A DNA stretch of 13,250 nt, from the NCBI GenBank assembly GCA_964342265.1, contig CAYFFE010000103.1, positions 1 to 13,250 of the forward strand. Direction: 5' to 3'. Source of the DNA: Halioxenophilus sp964342265 (GTDB lineage Bacteria > Pseudomonadota > Gammaproteobacteria > Pseudomonadales > Cellvibrionaceae). Positions 7,328 to 13,250 of the stretch are shown piece after piece (position 1 is the stretch's first letter; each line of letters starts with the position of its first letter). The notes beneath the pieces were generated by a model. It ran no database searches. It saw nothing but the letters and a program-made list of their open reading frames with translations, and was not told where the DNA came from. The translations under genes and the position numbers were made by a program.

Positions 7328-7618
7328 TTAAACTAAAACTGCCTTGATGTCGGATTCGCTTAAAATCAATAGCTCTTCACCGTCGATTTCGATGGTGTCG
7401 CTACCGGCGTACTTACCGAATACCACGGTGTCACCCACTTTTACGTCCACTGGGCGAACGTCGCCGTTATCCAAAATGCGACCGTTGCCAACAGCAAGTA
7501 CTTCGCCTTCGTTGGGCTTATCGGTGGCTGAACCTGGCAAAACAATCCCTGCCGCAGTGGTTTTTTCTTCTTCCTTTCGGCGAACCACAACACGATCGTG
7601 TAGAGGACGAATGTTCAT
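7328..7618 (-). CDS. groES: 10 kDa co-chaperonin GroES
   Basis: GroES is the heptameric lid of the GroEL chamber. The 96-aa product begins M-N-I-R-P-L-H-D-R-V-V and contains the mobile-loop region (E-E-K-T-T-A-A-G-I-V-L-P-G, about 17-31) that docks on GroEL. It ends with the conserved I-L-S-E-S-D-I-K-A-V. The open frame extends eight codons further upstream, but ATG 7618 is chosen because the family starts here and AGGAG lies nine bases before it. It is the first gene of the groESL operon. Confidence 0.99.
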   Translation of the reverse strand: MNIRPLHDRVVVRRKEEEKTTAAGIVLPGSATDKPNEGEVLAVGNGRILDNGDVRPVDVKVGDTVVFGKYAGSDTIEIDGEELLILSESDIKAVLV

Positions 7619-7678
7619 CTTTATTTTCTCCTGAAGTATCAAAGTAACCCGACGTTGCGGATTGGTAGTACGTGTTAA

Positions 7679-7735
7679 TTCCGGGAGCGTTTCGGCTGCG
7701 CCCGGAAGCCGGCTGACAAACTGCCGTCAACCGGC
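7679..7735 (-). promoter_or_regulatory. Two abutting GC-rich hairpins in the groESL 5' UTR
   Basis: In transcript order, a 10-bp stem (GCCGGUUGAC/GUCAGCCGGC, one G-U pair, 8-base loop; 7735-7708) is followed at once by a second stem (UUCCGGG/CCCGGAA, 7707-7679). They begin about 15 bases after the expected transcription start and end about 60 bases before the groES start codon. Neither is followed by a U run, so terminator activity is unlikely. A stabilising or temperature-responsive leader is possible. Confidence 0.6.
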
Positions 7736-7755
7736 CGGTATCTAGGTGATTGTGG

Positions 7756-7783
7756 AAATGGGGTTGGCAATAGGGATTTCAAC
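7756..7783 (-). promoter_or_regulatory. Sigma-32 (RpoH) heat-shock promoter of groESL
   Basis: On the minus strand, GTTGAAA (7783-7777), 13 bases, then CCCCATTT (7763-7756). The -10 matches the sigma-32 consensus CCCCATNT completely, and the -35 differs from CTTGAAA by one base. Transcription should start near 7749, leaving a leader of about 130 nt before groES. This is the expected heat-shock control of chaperonin genes. Confidence 0.88.
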
Positions 7784-7787
7784 ACCT

Positions 7788-8264
7788 TCAAGGCAAAAAA
7801 TTGTTATTTTTTTTGTCGTCGCCGTTTTGAGACTCATCTGTGCGACGGTATTCGCCTTCAAAGGTCTCGCCATTGTCCTGGCGGTGGTAGTAATACTGGG
7901 TTTTAACAAATCGACTTTGAACTAACGGTTTAACTAAGCGACCAGCCAGAGCGCCGCGCAAGCCGGGAATGAGCAAAAACACTCCCACGCCGTCGCTGAT
8001 AAAACCGGGTAAAAACAACAAAATACCGGCCAACAACAGCGCCAAACCTTCAACCATTTCCTGGGCTGGCGATTCGCCGGACTCGGTTTTTTGTCGAGCG
8101 CGAGCCAAAGTACTAATGCCTTGGCGCTTAACTAGCGCCAAACCCACAGCGGCAGTTAGCAAAGTGGCGGCAATGGCCGAAAGCGCGCCGATTTCGGTGG
8201 CGACTTTCACAATCAACCAAAACTCAACAATGATGGCGATGAAAATAACGAGCAATAAAGGCAT
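7788..8264 (-). CDS. fxsA: FxsA family cytoplasmic membrane protein
   Basis: FxsA is a small inner-membrane protein. In E. coli, overexpression lets cells escape F-plasmid exclusion of phage T7; the native role is unclear. The 158-aa product shows the family pattern: a first hydrophobic span with conserved E (M-P-L-L-L-V-I-F...V-E-F-W), a second span with V-G-L-A-L-V-K-R-Q-G, a short cytoplasmic stretch with A-Q-E-M-V-E-G, then two further hydrophobic segments around L-L-L-A-G-I-L-L-F-L-P-G-F-I-S-D. The polar C-terminal tail is longer than in E. coli. ATG 8264 matches the family start. A frame opening at 8303 adds 13 residues, and neither start has a good ribosome site. Adjacency to groESL is common in gammaproteobacteria. 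Confidence 0.9.
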   Translation of the reverse strand: MPLLLVIFIAIIVEFWLIVKVATEIGALSAIAATLLTAAVGLALVKRQGISTLARARQKTESGESPAQEMVEGLALLLAGILLFLPGFISDGVGVFLLIPGLRGALAGRLVKPLVQSRFVKTQYYYHRQDNGETFEGEYRRTDESQNGDDKKNNNFLP

Positions 8265-8648
8265 GAGTGTGGGCGCAAGCTCCCTGTTGGACGATGGTGC
8301 CATTGGCAGATGGGTTTAATCGCGCGAACAACGACGTTATTAATGACTGAGTGATGAGGGCAAAGCCCGCAAAATTCAAGTTCGCAGCCGGTTTAAATTG
8401 ATTCTGTCGTCGATTAAACACAGTTTTACAGTTCCAGCGCTGTTAAATTCGGAATTTGTGCGGTTTATCGCTACACTTAGCGCCCGTCGACGCCCGGCTG
8501 GCAGCTTCGCCGAGCCGGTTTGCACAAGCGATAAACTCAACATTCAACCCCGATTTAACCAACAAAGCGCATAGAGCCAACGGAGCACACACTCCGGACA
8601 CGACTCTTAATTCGCAGCTCTATGTTTTGCAGAGGGAGCAGACCATTT
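8265..8648. other. Divergent intergenic region between fxsA and the DUF481 gene
   Basis: 384 bp with no believable gene. It must hold promoters in both directions. A sigma-32-like site faces fxsA (listed separately). A bulged 9-bp hairpin lies at 8494-8518 (CCGGCT-GGC, loop of 6, GCC-AGCCGG). TACACT at 8472-8477 could be a -10 for the rightward gene, but its -35 is poor. Otherwise nothing is recognised. Confidence 0.5.
8352..8380 (-). promoter_or_regulatory. Possible sigma-32 promoter for fxsA
   Basis: On the minus strand, a perfect CTTGAA (8380-8375) is followed, after a 15-base spacer, by CCTCATCA (8359-8352). The second box is a partial match to CCCCATNT. The distance to the fxsA start is about 50-90 bases. 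Heat-inducible fxsA is known in E. coli, which makes this plausible. A short GGGC-AAA-GCCC palindrome (8358-8368) overlaps the site. Confidence 0.35.
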
Positions 8649-9362
8649 ATGATCAAGCAACATTTCGTTACCGCCGCCACCGCCGCCGGATTGTTATTAG
8701 CCAGCACATTGAGCGCCGCCTCAGACTGGAAAGGCGTGGGCGAAGCCGGTCTTGTTATTGTTGAGGGCAACTCTGAATCCCAGGTATTGAATGCCAACCT
8801 GACCTTCGAGAACGAAAGCGAAAAGTGGGATCACAAACTGAGACTGGCCGCCACCAGCGCCGAGAGCGATGGAGAAAAAGACGCTGAGTCCTACACCGCC
8901 GATTGGGATACACAATATTACCTTACTGAACGATCCTTTGTTTTCGGCGATTTGCGCTATTTTGACGACAAATTCGATTCCTTCGAGGCGATTTATTCCG
9001 GTGCAGTCGGTTTGGGTTATCGCGTTGTTAAAACCGAAGCCATTAGCTGGAAAACCTCTGCGGGTGCGGGTTATCGACAAACCGAATTGGAAGAGACCGG
9101 CGAAGAGCAATCCGGCGTAAACTATCTGTTTATTTCCGACTACAAACACAAACTCACCGACACCACCACGCTAACCAACGAAACCCGTGTGGAAGTTTCC
9201 GAAGACAATACCTTCACGCAAAACATTTTTGGCTTGAGCGTGGCCATTAATTCGTCCTTGGCAATGAAATTTGCCTACGAGCTGCGCTACAACAGCGAAC
9301 CCGCCGAAGGCGATGAAAACACCGACAGCATCACCTCGGTGAATTTGGTGTACAACTTTTAA
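8649..9362 (+). CDS. DUF481 (YdiY-like) outer-membrane beta-barrel protein
   Basis: The 237-aa product starts with a Sec signal peptide (M-I-K-Q-H then a hydrophobic run, cleavage probably after S-A-A near residue 24). It continues with alternating polar and hydrophobic strands typical of a barrel: G-E-A-G-L-V-I-V-E-G-N-S-E-S, then many short strands with acidic loops. It ends in Y-N-F, the terminal aromatic signal used by the BAM machinery. DUF481 proteins include E. coli YdiY, described as salt- or acid-induced; no transport substrate is established. The strongly acidic loops would suit a marine organism. ATG 8649 is chosen because AGGGAG precedes it and the signal peptide begins there; the nine-codon longer reading has no support. 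The stop is one base before the next gene, suggesting co-transcription. Confidence 0.88.
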   Translation: MIKQHFVTAATAAGLLLASTLSAASDWKGVGEAGLVIVEGNSESQVLNANLTFENESEKWDHKLRLAATSAESDGEKDAESYTADWDTQYYLTERSFVFGDLRYFDDKFDSFEAIYSGAVGLGYRVVKTEAISWKTSAGAGYRQTELEETGEEQSGVNYLFISDYKHKLTDTTTLTNETRVEVSEDNTFTQNIFGLSVAINSSLAMKFAYELRYNSEPAEGDENTDSITSVNLVYNF

Positions 9363-9363
9363 T

Positions 9364-9672
9364 ATGCAAGACCATCTCGCCGCCCTGTATTTGGTGGTGG
9401 ATCAAATTCCCGTCGGCCGCGTCACCACCTACGGTTCGGTGGCGCGGCTGGCGGGTAAGCCCAACGGCGCTCGCTGGGTTGGACACACCCTGGCCAAGTT
9501 ACCCAACAACAGCAAACTGCCCTGGCACCGCGTGATTAACAGCCAGGGGAAAATTTCCCTGCCCGGCGATCTCGGTGCCGTTCAGTGCGAACGATTAATG
9601 GCCGAAGGCGTTGTGGTAAAAGACCGACGCGTTAATTTGTCTCAGTTTGGCTGGTCACTCGAACGCAGTTAG
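9364..9672 (+). CDS. Alkyltransferase-like protein (Atl), MGMT-fold DNA lesion-binding protein
   Basis: Atl proteins bind O6-alkylguanine in DNA, flip it out, and hand the site to nucleotide excision repair instead of repairing it themselves. The 102-aa product matches the DNA-binding domain of MGMT with its winged helix (V-T-T-Y-G-S-V-A-R-L-A, 20-30). The active-site P-C-H-R of true methyltransferases reads P-W-H-R-V here (53-57), so the acceptor cysteine is replaced by W54. Y23, R37 and W54 correspond, with a constant offset of two, to Y25, R39 and W56 of fission yeast Atl1: the base-flipping tyrosine, the arginine finger and the pocket tryptophan. It starts one base after the DUF481 stop, so translation is probably coupled. 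It is often annotated simply as an MGMT family protein. Confidence 0.92.
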   Translation: MQDHLAALYLVVDQIPVGRVTTYGSVARLAGKPNGARWVGHTLAKLPNNSKLPWHRVINSQGKISLPGDLGAVQCERLMAEGVVVKDRRVNLSQFGWSLERS

Positions 9673-9725
9673 CGCCTGAGCGACTGCACCCAAGTTAGTC
9701 CGGCCAGTTCGTCTGTGAGCTTGCT

Positions 9726-9754
9726 CTGGCACCGACAATCAGGCAAGGTGCCAG
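9726..9754 (+). terminator. 8-bp perfect inverted repeat, possible terminator or operator
   Basis: CTGGCACC (9726-9733) and GGTGCCAG (9747-9754) pair perfectly around a 13-base loop, 53 bp after the atl stop and 30 bp before the permease start. The following CTTCGTTTGT is only weakly T-rich. It could therefore end the DUF481-atl transcript, form part of the permease leader, or be a protein site. Confidence 0.35.
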
Positions 9755-9784
9755 CTTCGTTTGTGTAACCGATCATCGCCCACC

Positions 9785-11116
9785 ATGACCACATCCTGGA
9801 AAAACACACTCAAAACCTACAGCGACATTCGTCTGTTGTGGATTTTTTTAATGGGCATGGCCAGTGGATTTCCTCACGTTTTAATCGGCAGTAATTTAAG
9901 CGGTTGGCTCAAAGACGAAGGAATCAGTCGCGGCGAAATCAGTTTGCTGGGTTCGGTGGCGGTGGTTTACGCGCTTAATTTTTTGTGGGCACCGTTAATT
10001 GATCGGGTGAGATTACCCTGGCTCGGTCGATTGGGTCAAAGACGCAGTTGGATTTTACTCACCCAGGGCATCATGCTGTTGGCCTTAGTGGGTTTTATGA
10101 ACATCGACCCCAGTGAAAAGCTGTGGCTGTTTGGCTTGTTGGCGTTTTCGGTGGCGCTGTTTTCGGCCACTCAAGATATTGCCATCGACGCCTTTCGTAT
10201 CGATCAATTTCGCCCAGAAGAAAACGATAAAACTCCAGCGGCGGCGGCCATGTCGGTGGTGGGCTGGTGGACCGGTTACTCCTGGCCGGGCTATTTGTCT
10301 TTCGCCAACGCCGACAGCATGGGCTGGAATTCTGTGTACGTGTTGATGGGCTTGGTGTTGCTGGTGCTGATGGCTGCCACCTTGTTGGTACGAGAACCGG
10401 TAACCGATCGTGAGCAGTTGCAAAAAGAAGCAGAGCAAGCGTTTGCGCAAAATCTGCATTTATCGGGTTTTGGCAATTGGCTGGCGGTTACGGTTGTCGA
10501 GCCGTTTCGCGAATTCTTTAATCGCAACGGTTTTAAAGTGGCGCTAACGCTGCTGCTGTTTATTTTTCTGTTCAAAATCGGCGAAGCGTTTCTTGGCCGC
10601 ATGTCGGTACAGTTTTATCGGGAAGTGGGATTTAGCAACGAACAGATCGCTCAATACAGCAAGCTGTTTGGCTGGTTTTTAACCGTTGCCTTTACTTTAG
10701 CCGGCAGCGCGTTTAATACGCGTTTTGGCGTGGTAAAAGGTTTGATGATTGGCGGTGTAGCCATGGCCAGTAGCAATTTAATGTTTGCCGCCATGGCCGA
10801 AATTGGCCCCAAAGAGTGGTTTTTTATGCTCACCTTAATGGTGGATAATTTTACCTCCGCCTTTGCCACAGTGGCCATGGTAGCTTTTTTGTCGTCGCTC
10901 ACCGGTCGAGCGTTTAGCGCCACTCAATACGCACTGTTGGCCTCGTTGGGCAATTTGGGTCGCACCAGCCTATCCGGCTTTGCCGGCTATACCGTTGATT
11001 GGCTGGGCAGTTGGACGCTGTTTTTTATCGGCACCACCGTGCTGGTGCTGCCCTCGCTGTTTTTATTGTGGCGACTGCGTCATAGAATTGCGTCGCTCAC
11101 TGACGAAAAGCCCTGA
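9785..11116 (+). CDS. AmpG-family MFS permease
   Basis: The 443-aa protein is a major facilitator with about 12 hydrophobic spans. AmpG carries anhydromuropeptides (GlcNAc-anhydroMurNAc peptides) from periplasm to cytoplasm for cell-wall recycling and beta-lactamase signalling. Family marks are M-G-M-A-S-G-F-P (23-30) in the first span, W-A-P-L-I-D-R (68-74), the loop G-R-L-G-Q-R-R-S-W (81-89) and S-A-T-Q-D-I-A-I-D-A-F-R (127-138). It is shorter than E. coli AmpG (491 aa), which has two extra C-terminal spans, so it may be a relative with another substrate. ATG 9785 is chosen; a TTG at 9761 gives eight more residues, and neither has a clear ribosome site. No beta-lactamase or amidase gene lies nearby. 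Confidence 0.85.
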   Translation: MTTSWKNTLKTYSDIRLLWIFLMGMASGFPHVLIGSNLSGWLKDEGISRGEISLLGSVAVVYALNFLWAPLIDRVRLPWLGRLGQRRSWILLTQGIMLLALVGFMNIDPSEKLWLFGLLAFSVALFSATQDIAIDAFRIDQFRPEENDKTPAAAAMSVVGWWTGYSWPGYLSFANADSMGWNSVYVLMGLVLLVLMAATLLVREPVTDREQLQKEAEQAFAQNLHLSGFGNWLAVTVVEPFREFFNRNGFKVALTLLLFIFLFKIGEAFLGRMSVQFYREVGFSNEQIAQYSKLFGWFLTVAFTLAGSAFNTRFGVVKGLMIGGVAMASSNLMFAAMAEIGPKEWFFMLTLMVDNFTSAFATVAMVAFLSSLTGRAFSATQYALLASLGNLGRTSLSGFAGYTVDWLGSWTLFFIGTTVLVLPSLFLLWRLRHRIASLTDEKP

Positions 11117-11222
11117 TTACCGCCACTTCCGGCGCACAGACATTAGGCTTTAGCGATTAAATCTGTGACAATGAGCGCGCTTTTTAATCCGTCCAATTAT
11201 TCACTGTCGATCAATATTGAGA

Positions 11223-12104
11223 ATGCCGTCCATTCTGCAAGTGCGCAATCTGCGCAAACACTACAAAGATGTGCAAGCCGTTAGAGGCATTTCCTTTTCC
11301 ATTCAACAGGGAATTTGCTTTGGGCTGCTCGGCCCCAATGGTGCCGGCAAAACCACCACCATCGAAATGATCGAAGGCATTACTCCGGCTACCGACGGCG
11401 ATATTTTGTACAAGGGCATTGCCAATAATCCCAGCTTTAAACTGGAAGCGGGTATTCAATTTCAATCCACCGCACTGATGGACTACTTAACAGTTCGAGA
11501 AGTTTTAGAGCTGTTCAGTGGCCTTTATCGAGCCACAGTGCCTGTGGCAGAATTGATCGAACAATGCCATTTGGGCGATTTTGTTAAGCAACCCGCAGCC
11601 AAGTTATCCGGCGGTCAACGCCAGCGATTGCTGCTGGCTTTGGCGTTGATAAACGATCCGGAAATTGTCTTTCTCGATGAACCCACCACCGGGCTCGACC
11701 CTCAGTCGCGGCGCAACTTTTGGACACTGATCGAATCCATAAAAGCCCAGGGCAAAACCATAGTGCTCACCACGCATTACATGGACGAAGCCGAATTTTT
11801 ATGCGATCAATTGCTGATTGTTGATCAGGGAAAAATTGTTACCGAAGGCTCGCCTCAACAATTGTTGAAAGAACACTTTGGTTACACCTACGTGTGTTTA
11901 CCGCAAATGGCAGTAACCGATTCGCTTTTGCAAAACTTTGATTACACACAGCGTAATCAGTCGGTGGAAATTATTAGCCACAGCATCGAAACCACCATTA
12001 ATGAATTGCTGGCCCTGCAAACGGATTTAAGCGGCTTGCAAATCAGAAACCCTACGCTGGACGATCTCTTCTTAAAAATTACCGGCCACAGTTTGCGCGA
12101 TTGA
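11223..12104 (+). CDS. ABC exporter ATP-binding subunit
   Basis: The 293-aa cytoplasmic ATPase powers the permease that follows. All nucleotide-binding motifs are present: Walker A G-P-N-G-A-G-K-T (37-44), Q-loop glutamine near 79-81, signature L-S-G-G-Q (128-132), Walker B I-V-F-L-D-E-P (148-154) and the H-loop histidine H185. A C-terminal extension of about 80 residues follows the nucleotide-binding domain, as in DrrA/NatA/CcmA-like exporters of the ABC-2 class. The substrate cannot be told from sequence. ATG 11223 is used; a TTG at 11217 adds two residues. No strong ribosome site is seen. The stop codon overlaps a possible TTG start of the permease by four bases, so the pair is one operon. 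Confidence 0.95.
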   Translation: MPSILQVRNLRKHYKDVQAVRGISFSIQQGICFGLLGPNGAGKTTTIEMIEGITPATDGDILYKGIANNPSFKLEAGIQFQSTALMDYLTVREVLELFSGLYRATVPVAELIEQCHLGDFVKQPAAKLSGGQRQRLLLALALINDPEIVFLDEPTTGLDPQSRRNFWTLIESIKAQGKTIVLTTHYMDEAEFLCDQLLIVDQGKIVTEGSPQQLLKEHFGYTYVCLPQMAVTDSLLQNFDYTQRNQSVEIISHSIETTINELLALQTDLSGLQIRNPTLDDLFLKITGHSLRD

Positions 12105-12127
12105 TTGTTCGCGTTTTGAGTACACCC

Positions 12128-13123
12128 ATGCAACGAATTTTAAGCCTGTTTTTTGCCCGCAACAAAGAATACTACCGCGATCGCGCCTCACTCATGTGGT
12201 CGTTTGTTATGCCGCCGCTGATTATTGCCGTGGTCGCCCTGGCGTTTTCCAACGAAGACGACACCCTGTTTAAAGTGGGCGTAGTGGAGATTAACGCCGA
12301 ATTACAAACGCAACTGAACAACAACCCAGCACTGGAAATTATTCGCTACGACAATGTGAATTCGGGTATCACTAAAATTGAATACCATCAATTGGATTTA
12401 CTGCTGGACAAGCAACGCTATTGGGTAAACGACGACTCCACCAAAGGCGCTGTGGTGTTGCAATTGTTAAATTTATCGGATTACGGTCAATGGCAAGCTC
12501 AGGCCTTAACCGGACGGGAAATTCGCTACGTAGACTGGGTTATCCCCGGCATTATCTCCATGAACATGATGTTCTCGAGCTTATTTGGCGTGGGTTATGT
12601 GATTGTTCGCTATCGTAAAAACGGCGTGTTAAAACGCATACAAGCCTCGCCCGTTAAACCACTGGAATTTTTAACGGCGCAAGTTATGTCGCGATTCGTA
12701 ATTAATATGGCAGTGTGCACGCTGGTGTTTTTCGTCGCCAACTTGGTGTTGGATTTTGTCATGTTGGGAAATTATTTAACGCTCTTATTAGTCGCCGCCC
12801 TGGGAATTTTATCGCTGTTGTCATTGGGGCTCGTGATCGCCAGCCGCATCGCTAGCGAAGAATTAGCCAACGGCTTGTTAAATTTGTTTGTCTTTCCCAT
12901 GATGCTGCTATCGGAAGTGTGGTTCTCACTGGACGGCGCGCCACAATGGATGGTGTGGGTGGGCCAAGTTTTACCCCTAACGCATATGGTGCAAGCAGCC
13001 CGAGAAGTCATGCTCGACGGTGCCACACTGGTGGATGTGAGCGGACATCTAGCGGTGCTTTTGGCGATGACAGTAGTGTTTTTGTTGGTGTCTGCCAGTG
13101 TTTTTCGCTGGAGAGAAAATTAA
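12128..13123 (+). CDS. ABC-2 type exporter permease
   Basis: The 331-aa inner-membrane protein has the ABC-2 layout. A cytoplasmic amphipathic start (M-Q-R-I-L...R-N-K-E-Y-Y-R-D-R-A) is followed by the first span (23-42) and a periplasmic domain of about 95 residues (43-136). Five further spans lie near 137-160, 183-209, 216-239, 246-266 and 306-326. The motif L-P-L-T-H-M-V-Q-A-A-R (282-292) between the last two spans is typical of DrrB/YadH-like permeases. ATG 12128 gives the usual start. TTG 12101 overlaps the ATPase stop and would add nine residues (I-V-R-V-L-S-T-P between the two starts), so the true start is unsettled. Candidate cargoes for such exporters include drugs, polysaccharides or lipids; nothing in the window decides. 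Confidence 0.93.
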   Translation: MQRILSLFFARNKEYYRDRASLMWSFVMPPLIIAVVALAFSNEDDTLFKVGVVEINAELQTQLNNNPALEIIRYDNVNSGITKIEYHQLDLLLDKQRYWVNDDSTKGAVVLQLLNLSDYGQWQAQALTGREIRYVDWVIPGIISMNMMFSSLFGVGYVIVRYRKNGVLKRIQASPVKPLEFLTAQVMSRFVINMAVCTLVFFVANLVLDFVMLGNYLTLLLVAALGILSLLSLGLVIASRIASEELANGLLNLFVFPMMLLSEVWFSLDGAPQWMVWVGQVLPLTHMVQAAREVMLDGATLVDVSGHLAVLLAMTVVFLLVSASVFRWREN

Positions 13124-13200
13124 TTTTCCTCTTACCGATTAGGCGTTTTTAGTTCGCCAACAAAGAAGAACAGATAAATAAAAAGTTTCGTTAAATTAAG

Positions 13201-13248
13201 GGAACCTCTGATTAACCCAGAGGTTCCTCCTGCACAAGGATGTGCAGG
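13201..13248. repeat. Two adjacent perfect palindromes at the window edge
   Basis: GGAACCTCTG (13201-13210) pairs with CAGAGGTTCC (13218-13227) as a 10-bp stem with a 7-base loop. One base later, CCTGCACA (13229-13236) pairs with TGTGCAGG (13241-13248), an 8-bp stem with an AGGA loop. Neither is followed by a T run inside the window, so a simple terminator is not favoured. Paired perfect hairpins like these are typical of REP/MITE-type elements or insertion-sequence ends; the element may continue past 13250. Confidence 0.6.
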
Positions 13249-13250
13249 CA

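Noticed and set aside
7679..7735. Rho-independent terminator of fxsA
   Set aside because: The hairpins lie downstream of the heat-shock promoter and lack a U tract; a terminator there would block groESL.
7787..7792. CTTGAA as the groESL -35 box
   Set aside because: It is a perfect hexamer, but 23 bases from CCCCATTT, too far for sigma-32; the GTTGAAA ten bases on has the correct 13-base spacing.
8456..8764. 102-aa plus-strand frame before and overlapping the DUF481 gene
   Set aside because: Overlaps the signal peptide region in another frame and has an Arg-rich shadow tail; no ribosome site.
11107..11151. AAAGCC/GGCTTT inverted repeat after the AmpG-like gene
   Set aside because: Short arms around a loop of over 30 bases; could be chance, and the following bases are not T-rich.
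11223..13123. Part of a new defence or secretion system
   Set aside because: It is a complete, standard ATPase-permease ABC-2 pair with no accessory genes in the window.

Overview
The window reads as ordinary gammaproteobacterial chromosome. The gene content (ExoI, [4Fe-4S] class I fumarase of about 505 aa, groES-groEL next to fxsA, DUF481 barrel, AmpG-type permease) and roughly even base composition suit a marine or polysaccharide-degrading member of the Cellvibrionales/Pseudomonas side of the class. The edge gene, which looks like a sucrose phosphorylase, fits that lifestyle. The taxonomic call is an inference from protein resemblance, not a search result.

Left half, minus strand: the first 19 codons of a probable GH13 sucrose phosphorylase run off the left edge (1-59). 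Then come sbcB (exonuclease I, forced TTG start) and, 29 bp upstream of it, phhB (pterin-4a-carbinolamine dehydratase); these two are probably one transcript. fumarase (2268-3785) is separated from phhB by a good hairpin terminator. A 411 bp gap (3786-4196) has no gene but several inverted repeats. It leads into a small plus-strand Lar-like zinc-ribbon gene whose stop codon lies inside a degenerate 14-15 bp tandem repeat. A minus-strand single-TM coiled-coil protein of unknown function follows.

Middle, minus strand: groES-groEL form an operon closed by a strong terminator. They are preceded by a convincing sigma-32 (heat-shock) promoter and by two abutting GC-rich hairpins in the predicted 5' UTR. 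fxsA lies just upstream and may have its own sigma-32-like promoter.

Right half, plus strand: a secreted DUF481 outer-membrane barrel protein and an alkyltransferase-like (Atl) DNA lesion-binding protein are separated by one base. Next come an AmpG-family MFS permease and a two-gene ABC exporter (ATPase plus ABC-2 permease). The window ends in two perfect back-to-back palindromes that could be the edge of a repeat or mobile element.

I found no CRISPR array, phage module, toxin-antitoxin pair, defence island, tRNA or rRNA. I do not see a clear new biological system. The best leads are non-coding: the groESL leader, the 4021-4166 structured gap, the tandem repeat at 4468, and the terminal palindromes.
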